Positions 1 through 11,529 of a DNA stretch of 64,000 bases are shown in pieces (the stretch's first letter is position 1; every line of letters starts with the position of its first letter). The position numbers and the translations under genes were made by a program. Source of the DNA: VRUE01 sp963697695 (GTDB lineage Bacteria; Actinomycetota; Thermoleophilia; Solirubrobacterales; 70-9); NCBI GenBank assembly GCA_963697695.1, contig OY969094.1:2170001-2234000 (forward strand). Direction: 5' to 3'. The notes under the pieces were generated by a model. The model saw nothing but the letters and a program-made list of their open reading frames with translations, searched no databases and was not told the origin of the DNA.

Positions 1-3273
<3,273 letters not shown>

Positions 3274-3298
3274 CGGCTCAGGTCGGCATGCCGCTGAC

Positions 3299-4477
3299 CT
3301 ACAACCCCAACTGCTTGCCGAGGATCTCCTTCATGATCTCGTCGGTGCCGCCGCCGATGGGGCCGAGGCGGGCATCGCGGACGGCGCGCTCGATGCCGTA
3401 CTCGCGCATGTAGCCGTAGCCGCCGTGGATCTGTAGGCACTCGTCGGCTATTTCGAGGACGCCGCGTTGGGTGACGAGCTTGGCCATCGTCACCTCCTGG
3501 ATGCAGTTCTGGCCCTCGTAGAAGAGGCGCAGGGCGTTGTAGGTGATCGCCTTGGCCGCTTCGGCCTGGGTCGCCATCTCCGCCACCTTGTGGCGGATCA
3601 CCTGAAAGTTGCCGATCGGGCGGCCGAAGGCCTTGCGCTCCTTGGCGTAGGCGATCGTCGTCTCGAGCAGGCGTTGCATCGCGCCGACGGCGCCGATCGC
3701 CATCAGCAGCCGCTCCCAGGCGAAGTTGAACATGATCAGCTTGAAGCCCTCGTTCTCCTCGCCGAGCAGGTTCTCCTCCGGCACCTCGACGTCGGTGAAG
3801 GCCAGCTCCCCCGTGTCGGAGGAGTGCCAGCCGAGCTTCTCCAGCTTCTGCGCCACCTCGTAGCCGGGCATCTCGCGCTCCAGGACGAGGAAGGAGATGC
3901 CGTGGTGGCCGCCCTCCTGGGTGGTCTTGCAGGCGCAGACGAGGAAGTCGGCGCGGACTCCGTTGGTGATGAAGGTCTTGGAGCCGTTGACGACGTAGCC
4001 GCCGTCGACCTTCTCGGCGAAGGTGGAGATGCCGGCGACGTCGGAGCCGGCGCCGGGCTCGGTGATCCCCAGGGCGCCGATCTTCTCGCCGGCGATTCCC
4101 GGCACCAGCCAGCGCTGCTTCTGCTCGTCGGTGCCGAAGTTGAAGATCGGCGGCAGGGCGATCGAGGTGTGGGCGTTGAGGCCGGCGGCGACGCCGCCTG
4201 AGCCGCCCGAGCGGGCCAGCTCCTCGACCCAGATCGCGTCGTGCAGGTGGGTCCCTCCCTGGCCGCCGTACTCCTCCGGGAACTTGAGCCCGAGGAAGCC
4301 CAGCTCGGCACAGCGCCCGTACAGCTCACGCGGGAATTCGCGCGCCGCCTCCCACTCGTCGACGTTGGGCGCGATCTCCTTGGAGACGAAGCGCCGCACC
4401 GTCTCGCGCAGCTCCTCGTGCTCCTCGCCGAAGGGGGGGAGGATAGCCCGCACGCCTGTGTCCTTGACAATTGACAC
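3299..4477 (-). CDS. Acyl-CoA dehydrogenase
   Basis: FAD-dependent acyl-CoA dehydrogenase of 392 aa, catalysing alpha,beta-desaturation of an acyl-CoA thioester. The N-terminal helical domain is followed by the beta domain (GALGITEPGAGSDVAG near residues 135-150, NGSKTFITNG near 165) and the C-terminal helical domain (HGGYGYMREY near 348). The position that carries the catalytic Glu in medium-chain enzymes (the YEGT motif) is Gly here (GGGTDEIM). A Glu is present in WERLLMAIG, where isovaleryl-CoA and long-chain dehydrogenases keep their base, so activity on branched or long substrates is plausible. The start is GTG at 4477 with AGGTG about 8 nt upstream. A close paralogue lies at 4739-5956 on the same strand. 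It is convergent with hsdR, with 25 nt between the stops. Confidence 0.93.
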   Translation of the reverse strand: MSIVKDTGVRAILPPFGEEHEELRETVRRFVSKEIAPNVDEWEAAREFPRELYGRCAELGFLGLKFPEEYGGQGGTHLHDAIWVEELARSGGSGGVAAGLNAHTSIALPPIFNFGTDEQKQRWLVPGIAGEKIGALGITEPGAGSDVAGISTFAEKVDGGYVVNGSKTFITNGVRADFLVCACKTTQEGGHHGISFLVLEREMPGYEVAQKLEKLGWHSSDTGELAFTDVEVPEENLLGEENEGFKLIMFNFAWERLLMAIGAVGAMQRLLETTIAYAKERKAFGRPIGNFQVIRHKVAEMATQAEAAKAITYNALRLFYEGQNCIQEVTMAKLVTQRGVLEIADECLQIHGGYGYMREYGIERAVRDARLGPIGGGTDEIMKEILGKQLGL

Positions 4478-4518
4478 TTTCGTTACACCTGAAGCGTATT
4501 GTCTGCGCTTGGATCGGC

Positions 4519-4524
4519 TAGCGT
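4519..4524 (+). promoter_or_regulatory. Putative -10 box (TAGCGT) for leaderless start
   Basis: TAGCGT ends 7 nt before the ATG at 4532, the spacing expected when transcription starts at or next to the start codon. No Shine-Dalgarno sequence is visible between them. The same arrangement (TAGCAT, 6 nt) precedes the paralogous small gene at 21790. Confidence 0.5.
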
Positions 4525-4531
4525 GGCTACC

Positions 4532-4711
4532 ATGGAGCGCACGATGTGGAACGACGAGCGACTGGACGACAGGTTCGACGGTTTGGACCGGACCCTCGAT
4601 CGGATCGATCGGGATATCCGAGATCTTCGCCTGCTCATGTTCCAGCTCTGGGGATCGACCATGGTCGGCATCCTCGCGACTATCGGCACGGTTATCGCGA
4701 CTAACACCTGA
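4532..4711 (+). CDS. Small single-pass membrane protein with coiled-coil head
   Basis: A 59-aa protein beginning MERTMWNDERLDDRFDG. The first half is a heptad-like charged helix with the pattern LDD-F-DGLDRTLDRIDRDIRDL, which could form a short coiled coil. The second half is a hydrophobic segment (WGSTMVGILATIGTVIATNT) that ends at the C terminus, which suggests a tail-anchored protein. The ATG at 4532 was chosen over an upstream in-frame ATG at 4499 because a TAGCGT -10 box ends 7 nt before it. A second protein with the same architecture and the same promoter-to-start layout occurs at 21790-21972. The function is unknown. It sits in the gap between two minus-strand acyl-CoA dehydrogenases on the opposite strand. 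Confidence 0.6.
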   Translation: MERTMWNDERLDDRFDGLDRTLDRIDRDIRDLRLLMFQLWGSTMVGILATIGTVIATNT

Positions 4712-4738
4712 GCGTTTGTCTACGCTGGCCTCGGTCGC

Positions 4739-5956
4739 CTAGATCCCGTAGCTGCGACCGATCACCTCGAGCATGATCTCGTCGGTGCCGGCGCCGATTC
4801 GGTTGAGGCGGACGTCGCGATAGGCACGCTCGATCTCGTACTCCTTCATGTAGCCGTAGCCGCCGTGGATCTGGATGCACTCGTCCGCGACCTCGCAGGC
4901 GATGCGCGACGTGTAGAGCTTTGCCTCGGAGATCTCGCGCACCGGGTACTCGCCGTTGGCGTAGCGCCAGGCGGTCGCATAGGTGAACTGTCGCGCGGCC
5001 TCGATCTTGGTCGCCATCTCGGCGAACTTGTGGCGGATCACCTGGAAGTTGCCGATCGAGCGGCCGAAGGCCTTGCGCTCCTTTGCGTATTCCAGGGTGC
5101 GGTCGAACATCCGCTGCGCCCCGGCAACGGCGCCGGCACAGGCGACCATCCGCTCGCTCTGGAGCTCCCAGGCGATGTGGTAGAAGCCCTTGCCCTCTTC
5201 GCCGAGCAGATTGCTGGCCGGGACGCGGACGTCCTCGAAGCTGAGTTCGGCCGTGTCGGAGGAGTGCATCCCCATCTTCTCGAGCTTGCGCGAGACGCTG
5301 AAGCCGGGCACCGTCTCCCCGTTCTCGTCGCGCAGGTCGACGACCAGCAGGCTGATCCCGTCGTGTGCCTTCTCGGGGTCGGTCTTGACGACGAGGACGA
5401 TGAAGTCTGCCCGGGCCCCGTTGGTGATGAACGTCTTCGAGCCGTTGACGACGAATTCGTCGCCGTCGCGGATCGCCTTGGTGCGGATGCCGGCGACGTC
5501 GGAGCCGGCCTCGGGCTCGGTGATGCCGAGGCAGCCGATCTTCTCGCCGCGGATCGCCGGCGGCAGGTAGCGCTGCTTCAGCTCTTCGGTGCCGAGCATC
5601 TCGATCGGCGGCAGGACCATGTCGGTGTGGACGATGAAGCCCATGTTCAGCCCGCCCGAGCCCGAGTAGCTCAAGCACTCGGCGCGGACCAGCGAGTAGT
5701 AGTAGTCGCCGCCCTGCCCGCCGTACTCCTCCGGGAAGCAGAGGCCGAGGAAGCCGAGCTCTCCTGCCCGCTTCAGCACCTCGCTGGGCCAGGTCGACTC
5801 CTCCCACTCGTTGCGGTGGGGCCAGAGCTCTTTCTGAACCCACGACTGCATCGACTCGCGCAGGTCTTCGTGCTCCTGCGTGAAGATCATGTGCTTGCGC
5901 TCTGCCGCGTGATCGGGCTTGATCACCTTGGAGCCGTTAGTCGTCGCTGTCGCCAC
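4739..5956 (-). CDS. Acyl-CoA dehydrogenase (paralogue)
   Basis: FAD-dependent acyl-CoA dehydrogenase of about 405 aa, similar throughout to the enzyme at 3299-4477. It has the GCLGITEPEAGSDVAG beta-domain motif, NGSKTFITNG, the ERKAFGRSIGNFQ flavin-binding segment and HGGYGYMKEYEIERA. As in its neighbour, the medium-chain Glu position is replaced (GAGTDEIM) and a Glu sits in QSERMVAC, the isovaleryl/long-chain-type base position. I place the start at the GTG at 5956 because GAGGAGAG lies 6 nt upstream. The frame stays open to an ATG at 6037, but those extra residues do not look like an acyl-CoA dehydrogenase N terminus. It is divergent from the enoyl-CoA hydratase operon and probably acts with it in the same degradation route. 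Confidence 0.92.
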   Translation of the reverse strand: MATATTNGSKVIKPDHAAERKHMIFTQEHEDLRESMQSWVQKELWPHRNEWEESTWPSEVLKRAGELGFLGLCFPEEYGGQGGDYYYSLVRAECLSYSGSGGLNMGFIVHTDMVLPPIEMLGTEELKQRYLPPAIRGEKIGCLGITEPEAGSDVAGIRTKAIRDGDEFVVNGSKTFITNGARADFIVLVVKTDPEKAHDGISLLVVDLRDENGETVPGFSVSRKLEKMGMHSSDTAELSFEDVRVPASNLLGEEGKGFYHIAWELQSERMVACAGAVAGAQRMFDRTLEYAKERKAFGRSIGNFQVIRHKFAEMATKIEAARQFTYATAWRYANGEYPVREISEAKLYTSRIACEVADECIQIHGGYGYMKEYEIERAYRDVRLNRIGAGTDEIMLEVIGRSYGI

Positions 5957-6013
5957 TGGCTTCTCTCCTCGTTTCGCTGATCTCCGCTGGGACGGGCCGC
6001 TTTTTAGGCACCC

Positions 6014-6025
6014 ATAGGGGCCTAT
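6014..6025. promoter_or_regulatory. Candidate operator palindrome between divergent catabolic genes
   Basis: ATAGG-GG-CCTAT is a 5-bp perfect inverted repeat with a 2-nt centre. It lies about 60 nt upstream of the minus-strand dehydrogenase start and 140 nt upstream of the plus-strand hydratase start. It overlaps TTATAG on the minus strand, which could be a -10 box. The MerR regulator encoded at 10794 is one candidate to bind here. This is inference only. Confidence 0.3.
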
Positions 6026-6167
6026 AACTGACGGCACGTAGCGCCGTGGACAGTAGCACTTCCTACTTTCGATGGAGTCGGCTATGGTCCCGGCTCATGA
6101 GCGCGGAGCGAGCAAGCGTGCATATCTGGTTCTTCGCGCCGCGAGCGAAGCGCGAAGCGGTGTGACC

Positions 6168-6950
6168 ATGGACTACGAGGTCGTCAAGTACGAGGTTGCC
6201 GATGGCGTCGCCACGGTGAGGCTGAACAACCCGGAGAAGCGCAACATGCTCTCCGGCCAGATGCTGGTCGAGCTCGTCGACGCGATGAAGACCGCGCGCG
6301 ACGCCGAGGAGGTTCGCGCGGTCGTCCTCACCGGCGCCGGCGACAAGGTCTTCTGCGCCGGCGCCGACCTGGGCGGTTTCGCCGCCGACGTGCCCCTCGT
6401 CGCCAAACACTTCGCCACCGACCTCTTCCTCGAGTTCTTCCGGTTGATGCCGCGCTTGGGCAAGCCCTCGCTCTGCGCCGCCAACGGCCACGTCTTGGCA
6501 GGGGGGATGGGCCTCGCCCTCTCCTGCGACCTGCTGATCGCCAAAGAGGGCGCCACCTTCGGCACGCCGGAGATCAACGTCGGCGCCTTCCCCTACATGA
6601 TCATGGCGATCATCTACCGCAACGTTCCGCGCAAGAAGGTCAACGAGATGATGCTGCTGGGCGAGCGGCTGAGCGCGGAGCAGGCGGTCGAGTACGGGCT
6701 CGCCAACAAGGTCGTGCCGGCGGAGGAGTTCGACGCCGCGGTCGCCGACTGGGCGGGGAAGCTGGCCTCGAAGAGCCCGGTGCTGATGCGCCTCGGCCAC
6801 GACGCGATGTACCGCCAGCAGGACATGGCGGTCGACGACGCGCTCGAGTTCCTGCGCTCCCAGCTCTCGCTCACCTTCTCGACGGAGGACATCGTCGAGG
6901 GCGTCACCGCATTCTTCGAGAAACGCGATCCGCAGTGGAAGGGACGGTAG
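6168..6950 (+). CDS. Enoyl-CoA hydratase/isomerase family protein
   Basis: Crotonase-fold protein of 260 aa that hydrates or otherwise transforms enoyl-CoA thioesters. The N-terminal core VADGVATVRLNNPEKRN is followed by the oxyanion-hole segment FCAGADLGGF near residue 65 and NGHVLAGGMGLALSCDL near 110. At the second catalytic region the segment TFGTPEINVGAFPYM carries a Glu in the usual place. The ATG at 6168 gives the normal family length. The frame extends upstream to 6072, but that part reads as a low-complexity GCG-rich stretch. It is the first gene of a plus-strand run of five genes reaching 11498. Confidence 0.9.
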   Translation: MDYEVVKYEVADGVATVRLNNPEKRNMLSGQMLVELVDAMKTARDAEEVRAVVLTGAGDKVFCAGADLGGFAADVPLVAKHFATDLFLEFFRLMPRLGKPSLCAANGHVLAGGMGLALSCDLLIAKEGATFGTPEINVGAFPYMIMAIIYRNVPRKKVNEMMLLGERLSAEQAVEYGLANKVVPAEEFDAAVADWAGKLASKSPVLMRLGHDAMYRQQDMAVDDALEFLRSQLSLTFSTEDIVEGVTAFFEKRDPQWKGR

Positions 6951-6952
6951 GC

Positions 6953-8548
6953 GTGGGAAGCACTGAGCAAGAGTCGAAGCACCTGCTGCCGGGCACCGCT
7001 CCGCTGACGGAGCTGACCGAGCAGCTGCACGAGCGGCGCGAGAAGGCCAAGCTCGGCGGCGGCGAAGAGAAGATCGCCAAGCAGCACGAGCGCGGCAAGA
7101 TGACGGCGCGCGAGCGGATCGACCTACTCGTCGACGAGGGCACTTTCGTCGAGATGGGCATCCACGGCCGCCCCCATTTCGCCCAGCGGGCGATGGAGGG
7201 CAAGGAGGCGCCTGCGGACGGTGTGATCACCGGTTGGGGCGACGTCGACGGCCGCCCGTGCTGCATAGCCGCCTACGACTTCACCGTGATGGCCGGTTCG
7301 ATGGGGATGACCGGCGAGCTGAAGGCGACGCGCCTGCGCGAGATGGCCCTCTCCAAGCGCATGCCCTTCATCTGGCTGCTTGACTCGGCCGGCGCCCGCA
7401 TTCAGGAGGCAGCGGGCTCGCTCTTTGCCGGCTCCGGCCACCTCTTCCGCGAGGAGGTCGAGATGTCGGGTGTGATTCCGATGGTCGCGGCGATGATGGG
7501 TCCCTGCGCCGCCGGTACCGCCTACATCCCGGCGCTCGCAGACTTCGTGCCGATGGTCTCCGGCCAGGGCGCGATGGCGCTCGCCGGCCCACACCTGACC
7601 AAAGCTGTCACCGGCGAGGACATCTCGGTGGAGGAGCTGGGCGGTGCCAAGGTCCACTGCCGCAAGTCGGGGGTGGGGGACCTGGAGGTGAAGGACGACG
7701 AGGAGTGCATCGCCGCGATCAAGATCTATCTCTCGTTCTTTCCCTCCAACTGGGAAGAGAAAGCGCCGGTCCGCGAGGTGAGCGACCCGATCGAGCGCCA
7801 GTCGGAGAAGCTGATGGAGATCGTTCCCGACTCCTCGCGGCAGCCCTACGACATGTACGACGTGATCCGCGAGATCGTCGACGACGGCGAGTACTTCGAC
7901 CTGAAGCCGAAGTTCGCCAAGACCCTGATCACCTGCTTCGCTCGCTTCGGCGGCCGGCCGGCCGGGATCGTCGCCAACCAGCCCAAGCAGCTGGCTGGGA
8001 TCCTCGACAACGACTCGGCCGACAAGGCGGCGCGCTTCATCAACCTCTGCGACGCCTTCAACATCCCGCTCGTCTTCCTCCAGGACGTGCCCGGCTTCAT
8101 GGTCGGCGCGAAGGTCGAGCACGCCGGGATCATCCGCCACGGGGCGAAGATGCTCTACGCGGTCAGCCGCGCCACCGTGCCCAAGGTGACGGTGATCGTG
8201 CGCAAGGCCTACGGCGCCGGCTACTACGTGATGTGCGGCAAGGCCTACGAGCCCGACCTGATCGTCGCCTGGCCCGGGGCGGAGATCTCGGTGATGGGAG
8301 CCGAGGGCGCGGTGGAAATCATCGGCCGCTCGATGATCGAGGCCTCCGACGATCCCGAGGCGACCCGCGAGGCGATGCTGAACGCCGTGCGCGAGCAGAT
8401 CGATCCCTATATCGCCGCCGGCAACGCCGTGATCGACGACGTGATCGACCCGCGCGAGACCCGGGCGACGATCGCCAACGCGCTGGTGATGGCCGCAAAC
8501 AAGCACGTCGAGAAGCCGAAGAAGAAGCACGGGGTGATGCCGGTATGA
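6953..8548 (+). CDS. Acyl-CoA carboxylase, carboxyltransferase (beta) subunit
   Basis: Biotin-dependent carboxyltransferase of 531 aa, of the propionyl-/methylcrotonyl-CoA carboxylase beta type. Two ClpP/crotonase-like halves are visible: the N half with ERIDLLVDEGTFVEMG and FIWLLDSAGARIQEAAGS, and the C half with DVPGFMVGAKVEHAGIIRHGAK and the glycine-rich RKAYGAGYYVMCG that binds substrate. The GTG at 6953 lies 2 nt after the hydratase stop and has AAGGGACGG upstream. An earlier in-frame GTG at 6935 would overlap the previous gene. No biotin carboxylase or BCCP subunit is encoded anywhere in the window, so the alpha subunit must come from elsewhere. Confidence 0.92.
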   Translation: MGSTEQESKHLLPGTAPLTELTEQLHERREKAKLGGGEEKIAKQHERGKMTARERIDLLVDEGTFVEMGIHGRPHFAQRAMEGKEAPADGVITGWGDVDGRPCCIAAYDFTVMAGSMGMTGELKATRLREMALSKRMPFIWLLDSAGARIQEAAGSLFAGSGHLFREEVEMSGVIPMVAAMMGPCAAGTAYIPALADFVPMVSGQGAMALAGPHLTKAVTGEDISVEELGGAKVHCRKSGVGDLEVKDDEECIAAIKIYLSFFPSNWEEKAPVREVSDPIERQSEKLMEIVPDSSRQPYDMYDVIREIVDDGEYFDLKPKFAKTLITCFARFGGRPAGIVANQPKQLAGILDNDSADKAARFINLCDAFNIPLVFLQDVPGFMVGAKVEHAGIIRHGAKMLYAVSRATVPKVTVIVRKAYGAGYYVMCGKAYEPDLIVAWPGAEISVMGAEGAVEIIGRSMIEASDDPEATREAMLNAVREQIDPYIAAGNAVIDDVIDPRETRATIANALVMAANKHVEKPKKKHGVMPV

Positions 8549-8576
8549 GCCCAGGACGCTGCAAACCGGCGCATCT

Positions 8577-8661
8577 CGGCGTCCTCGGTCGTTCGGCTCG
8601 GGTCGCGCACTGGAGTGCGCTCCCCTCACCTCACTTCCCTGCGTCCACCGACCTGCTTGGT
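8577..8661. repeat. Intergenic repeat element, copy A
   Basis: This gap holds four sequence boxes that recur at 18221-18287 in the same order: GGCGTCCTC-GTCG (8578-8591), GCGCACTG (8605-8612), TCCCTGCGTCC (8636-8646) and GCTTGGT (8655-8661). The sequence between the boxes differs in the two copies. In this copy the middle contains the tight palindrome GCGCACT-GG-AGTGCGC. Both copies lie between co-directional genes. Confidence 0.5.
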
Positions 8662-8684
8662 TTTCGCGCCCTGGGAGGTGCGGT

Positions 8685-9581
8685 ATGAGCCGCTTCGACG
8701 ACCCGGTGGTGATCAGCTGCTCGATCAGCGGCGTGATCGCCAACCGCGAGCAGTGCCCGGCGATTCCCTACACGCCGGAGGAGTACGCTGCCGAGGCGCG
8801 GCGGGCGGTCGACGAGGGCGCCTCGCAGATCCACATCCACGCTCGCAAACCGGACGGCACGCCTTCCTACGAGGTCGAGGACTTCCGCGCGATCACCGAG
8901 GCGATCCTGGCCGAGGTCGGCGACGTGATCGTCAACTACTCGACCGGCGCGATCGGCATCCCGATCGAGAAGCGACTCGAGTACCTGCGGGAGCTGAGGC
9001 CCGACGTGGCGGCACTCAACATGAGCTCGATGAACTACGCCAAGTACAGCTCCCGGCGCAAAGACTTCGTCTTCAAGGCGGTCTTCGAGAACAGCTTCGA
9101 CACGATCATCGAGTTCCTCACGGCGATGAAGGAGCTCGGGATCAAGCCCGAGCACGAGTGCTTCGATGCCGGTCACGTCGCCAACCTCGACCCGCTGATC
9201 GACATGGGCCTGCTGGAGCGGACTCCACTGCAGATCTCGCTGGTGATGGGGGTCAACGGCGGTATCCGGCCGACCCCGCGCAACATCGCCTTCATGTCGG
9301 AGCAGATTCCGGGCGGTGCCGAGGGCGAGAACCAGTGGCAAGTGATCGGCATCTCCCGCGACCAGTGGAAACTGCTCGGGACATCGCTGGTCCTCGGCGG
9401 CAACGTCCGCGCCGGGGTCGAGGACAACCTCTATCTGCCCAACGGCGATATGGCCCGCTCCAACGGCGACCTGATCGCCAAGGCGCGGCAGATGGCCGAG
9501 GACGTCGGCCGCCGTGCCGCCAGTGTCGCCGAGGCCCGCGAGCTGCTCGGAGTGCCGAAGCGTGACCGCGCTGCCGCTTAG
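8685..9581 (+). CDS. Beta-keto acid cleavage enzyme (BKACE, DUF849)
   Basis: A 298-aa TIM-barrel protein of the DUF849 family. These enzymes condense a beta-keto acid with acetyl-CoA and release acetoacetate and a CoA ester. The N terminus has VVISCSISGVIANREQCPAI and the metal-binding segment ASQIHIHARKPDGTPS, with the paired His of the Zn site. Further conserved parts are NMSSMNYAKY and, near the end, LGGNVRAGVEDNLYLPNG. The ATG at 8685 has GGGAGG upstream. Substrate specificity in this family cannot be read from sequence. The neighbouring hydratase, carboxyltransferase and CoA-transferase suggest a role in one multi-step acyl-CoA pathway. Confidence 0.9.
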   Translation: MSRFDDPVVISCSISGVIANREQCPAIPYTPEEYAAEARRAVDEGASQIHIHARKPDGTPSYEVEDFRAITEAILAEVGDVIVNYSTGAIGIPIEKRLEYLRELRPDVAALNMSSMNYAKYSSRRKDFVFKAVFENSFDTIIEFLTAMKELGIKPEHECFDAGHVANLDPLIDMGLLERTPLQISLVMGVNGGIRPTPRNIAFMSEQIPGGAEGENQWQVIGISRDQWKLLGTSLVLGGNVRAGVEDNLYLPNGDMARSNGDLIAKARQMAEDVGRRAASVAEARELLGVPKRDRAAA

Positions 9582-10797
9582 CGACGTCAAAATCCTTGAC
9601 CTGACCCGGCTGCTGCCGGGGGGCTTCTGCTCGCTGCTGCTCGCCGACCTCGGCGCCGAGGTGCTCAAGGTCGAGGACACGGGCATGGGCGACTACATCC
9701 GCTGGGCGCCGCCCTACTACGGCAGCGACGAGCAGCAGGAGCTGGGCACGCGCTCAGCGCTCTACCTCTCGCTCAACCGGGGCAAGCGCTCGATCCGGCT
9801 CGACCTCAAGAACGAGGCTGGGCGCGAAGCGCTGCTGCGGCTGGTCGAGTCATACGACGTCGTCCTCGACGGCTTCCGTCCCGGAGTGCTCGACCGGCTC
9901 GGCGTCGGCTACGAGCGGATGAAGGAGGCCAACCCCTCGATCGTCTTCTGCGCGATAACCGGCTATGGCCAGGACGGTCCCTACACCCAGCGCGCCGGGC
10001 ACGACATGAACTACCTCGGGCTGATCGGCCTGCTCGGGCTGACCGGCGCCAAGGACGGGCCGCCGGTGCAGTCCGGTGGCCAGATCGCCGATCTCGGCGG
10101 CGGCGCCCTGATGGCGGCCTTCGGCGTGATGGCGGCGCTGCATGAGCGCCGCCGCTCTGGCGAAGGGCAGATGGTCGACATCTCGATGGCCGATGGCGCT
10201 CTGTCCTGGCTGGCGATGGTCGCCGGCCGCTACTTCTGCGACGGCGAGGTGCCGAAACGCGGCGAGCAGCAGCTCGCGGGGGGCATCCTCTGTTACCTCC
10301 CCTACGAGGCCAGCGACGGCTGGATCAGCTGTGGCGCCTTGGAGCCGAAGTTCTGGGCTGCCTTCTGCAACGGGGTGGGGAAGCCCGAGCTGATCGAAAA
10401 ACAGTTCGAGGCGCCTGGGTCCGATGCCTGGCGCGAGGCCGCCGAGGTTTTCCGATCCCGCACGCGCGCGGAATGGAAAGCCTTCAACGACGAGCACGAC
10501 TGCTGCATCGAGCCGGTGCTCGATGTCGACGAGGCGCTTGACTCGGAGCTGGTGCGGGCGCGCGAGATGGTGGTCGAGATGGAGCAGCCCGAGCTGGGCG
10601 CCATCCGCCAGCTCGGCGTGCCGGTGAAGATGAGCCGCACCCCCGGCGATCCGACCCGGCCGGCGCCCGCCTTCGGCGAGCACACCGACGAGGTGCTGCG
10701 TGAGGCCGGCTACTCCGACGAGGAGGTCGCCGCGATGAAGGAGTCGGGCGCCGCCGCCGGTCCCAGCGCTGATTCAGCGACAACCTTCCGGGCATGA
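9562..10797 (+). CDS. CaiB/BaiF family CoA-transferase
   Basis: Class III CoA-transferase of 411 aa that moves CoA between carboxylic acids. The N terminus reads LSDVKILDLTRLLPGGFCS followed by LADLGAEVLKVED, typical of the family, and the catalytic Asp lies in the AGHDMNYLGLIGLL segment near residue 150. The start at GTG 9562 overlaps the previous stop by 20 nt, which implies translational coupling. The in-frame upstream ATG at 9514 lies deep in the previous gene. It probably activates the acid used or released by the DUF849 enzyme next to it. Confidence 0.9.
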   Translation: MTALPLSDVKILDLTRLLPGGFCSLLLADLGAEVLKVEDTGMGDYIRWAPPYYGSDEQQELGTRSALYLSLNRGKRSIRLDLKNEAGREALLRLVESYDVVLDGFRPGVLDRLGVGYERMKEANPSIVFCAITGYGQDGPYTQRAGHDMNYLGLIGLLGLTGAKDGPPVQSGGQIADLGGGALMAAFGVMAALHERRRSGEGQMVDISMADGALSWLAMVAGRYFCDGEVPKRGEQQLAGGILCYLPYEASDGWISCGALEPKFWAAFCNGVGKPELIEKQFEAPGSDAWREAAEVFRSRTRAEWKAFNDEHDCCIEPVLDVDEALDSELVRAREMVVEMEQPELGAIRQLGVPVKMSRTPGDPTRPAPAFGEHTDEVLREAGYSDEEVAAMKESGAAAGPSADSATTFRA

Positions 10798-11498
10798 GCG
10801 CCACCGGCGAGAAGCCGCTGCTGCGCATGGGCGAACTGGCCGAAGCATCCGGCGTGCCGGCGCCGACGATCAAGCACTACCTGCGTGAGGGCCTCTTGCC
10901 GGAGCCGGTCAAGACCAGCCGCAACATGGCCTACTACCCGCCCGAGTTCGTCGACCGGATCAAGCTGATCAAGCAGCTGCAGGAGGAGCGCTTCATGCCG
11001 CTGAAAGCGATCAAGTCGGTGCTCGACGAGGACCCCGAGCGCGCCCGCGCCCTGGTCGAGCTTGAGGACCGCATCCTCGACCGCGCCCTGGCCGGCGAGC
11101 GCACGCGAACCAGCGCCGCCGAGGCGCGCGAGCGCTACGGCGTCCCCAAGGAGGTGCTCGACCGGCTCGAGGGGCTCGAGGTGCTCAGCCCCAACCGTCG
11201 TGGCTACTCGCCCTCGGACGTGAAGATCATCGAGGCGATCAGCCGCTTCCGCGCCGGTGGCTACGACGAGGAGATCGGCTTCACCGTCTACGACACCCTG
11301 CGCTACAAGAGCGCGATCGAAGACCTGGTTCGCCAGGAGGTCGAGGTGGTGATGGACCGCCTCGCCGGCGAGGTCTCGCCTGAGCGCGTGGTCCAGATGC
11401 TCGAAGCCGGCGCCCAGCCCCTGCAGGACCTGATCGCCGCGCTCCACACGAAGCTGATGGTCGCCGAGCTCGAGCGCCACCGCGCCAGCCGCGGCTGA
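10794..11498 (+). CDS. MerR family transcriptional regulator
   Basis: A 234-aa regulator with an N-terminal MerR-type winged helix (MGELAEASGVPAPTIKHYLREGLL, then a wing with YYPPEFVDRI) and a long helical C-terminal region (residues 75-230) without the Cys clusters of metal sensors. A second MerR-like wHTH may be present near residues 110-160 (ERYGVPKEVLDRLEGL). It overlaps the CoA-transferase by ATGA, so it is the last gene of the catabolic operon and probably regulates it. In proteobacterial leucine and acyclic-terpene degradation clusters the regulator LiuR is also MerR type. That parallel is inference. Confidence 0.85.
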   Translation: MSATGEKPLLRMGELAEASGVPAPTIKHYLREGLLPEPVKTSRNMAYYPPEFVDRIKLIKQLQEERFMPLKAIKSVLDEDPERARALVELEDRILDRALAGERTRTSAAEARERYGVPKEVLDRLEGLEVLSPNRRGYSPSDVKIIEAISRFRAGGYDEEIGFTVYDTLRYKSAIEDLVRQEVEVVMDRLAGEVSPERVVQMLEAGAQPLQDLIAALHTKLMVAELERHRASRG

Positions 11499-11529
11499 AG
11501 CCCCCAGTTGGACCAGCGGGTCGCTCGGC

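Noticed and set aside
6072..6167. N-terminal extension of the enoyl-CoA hydratase from the ATG at 6072
   Set aside because: The extra 32 residues are unlike the family, and the underlying DNA is GCG-rich with a CTTCGCGC/GCGCGAAG hairpin typical of intergenic sequence.
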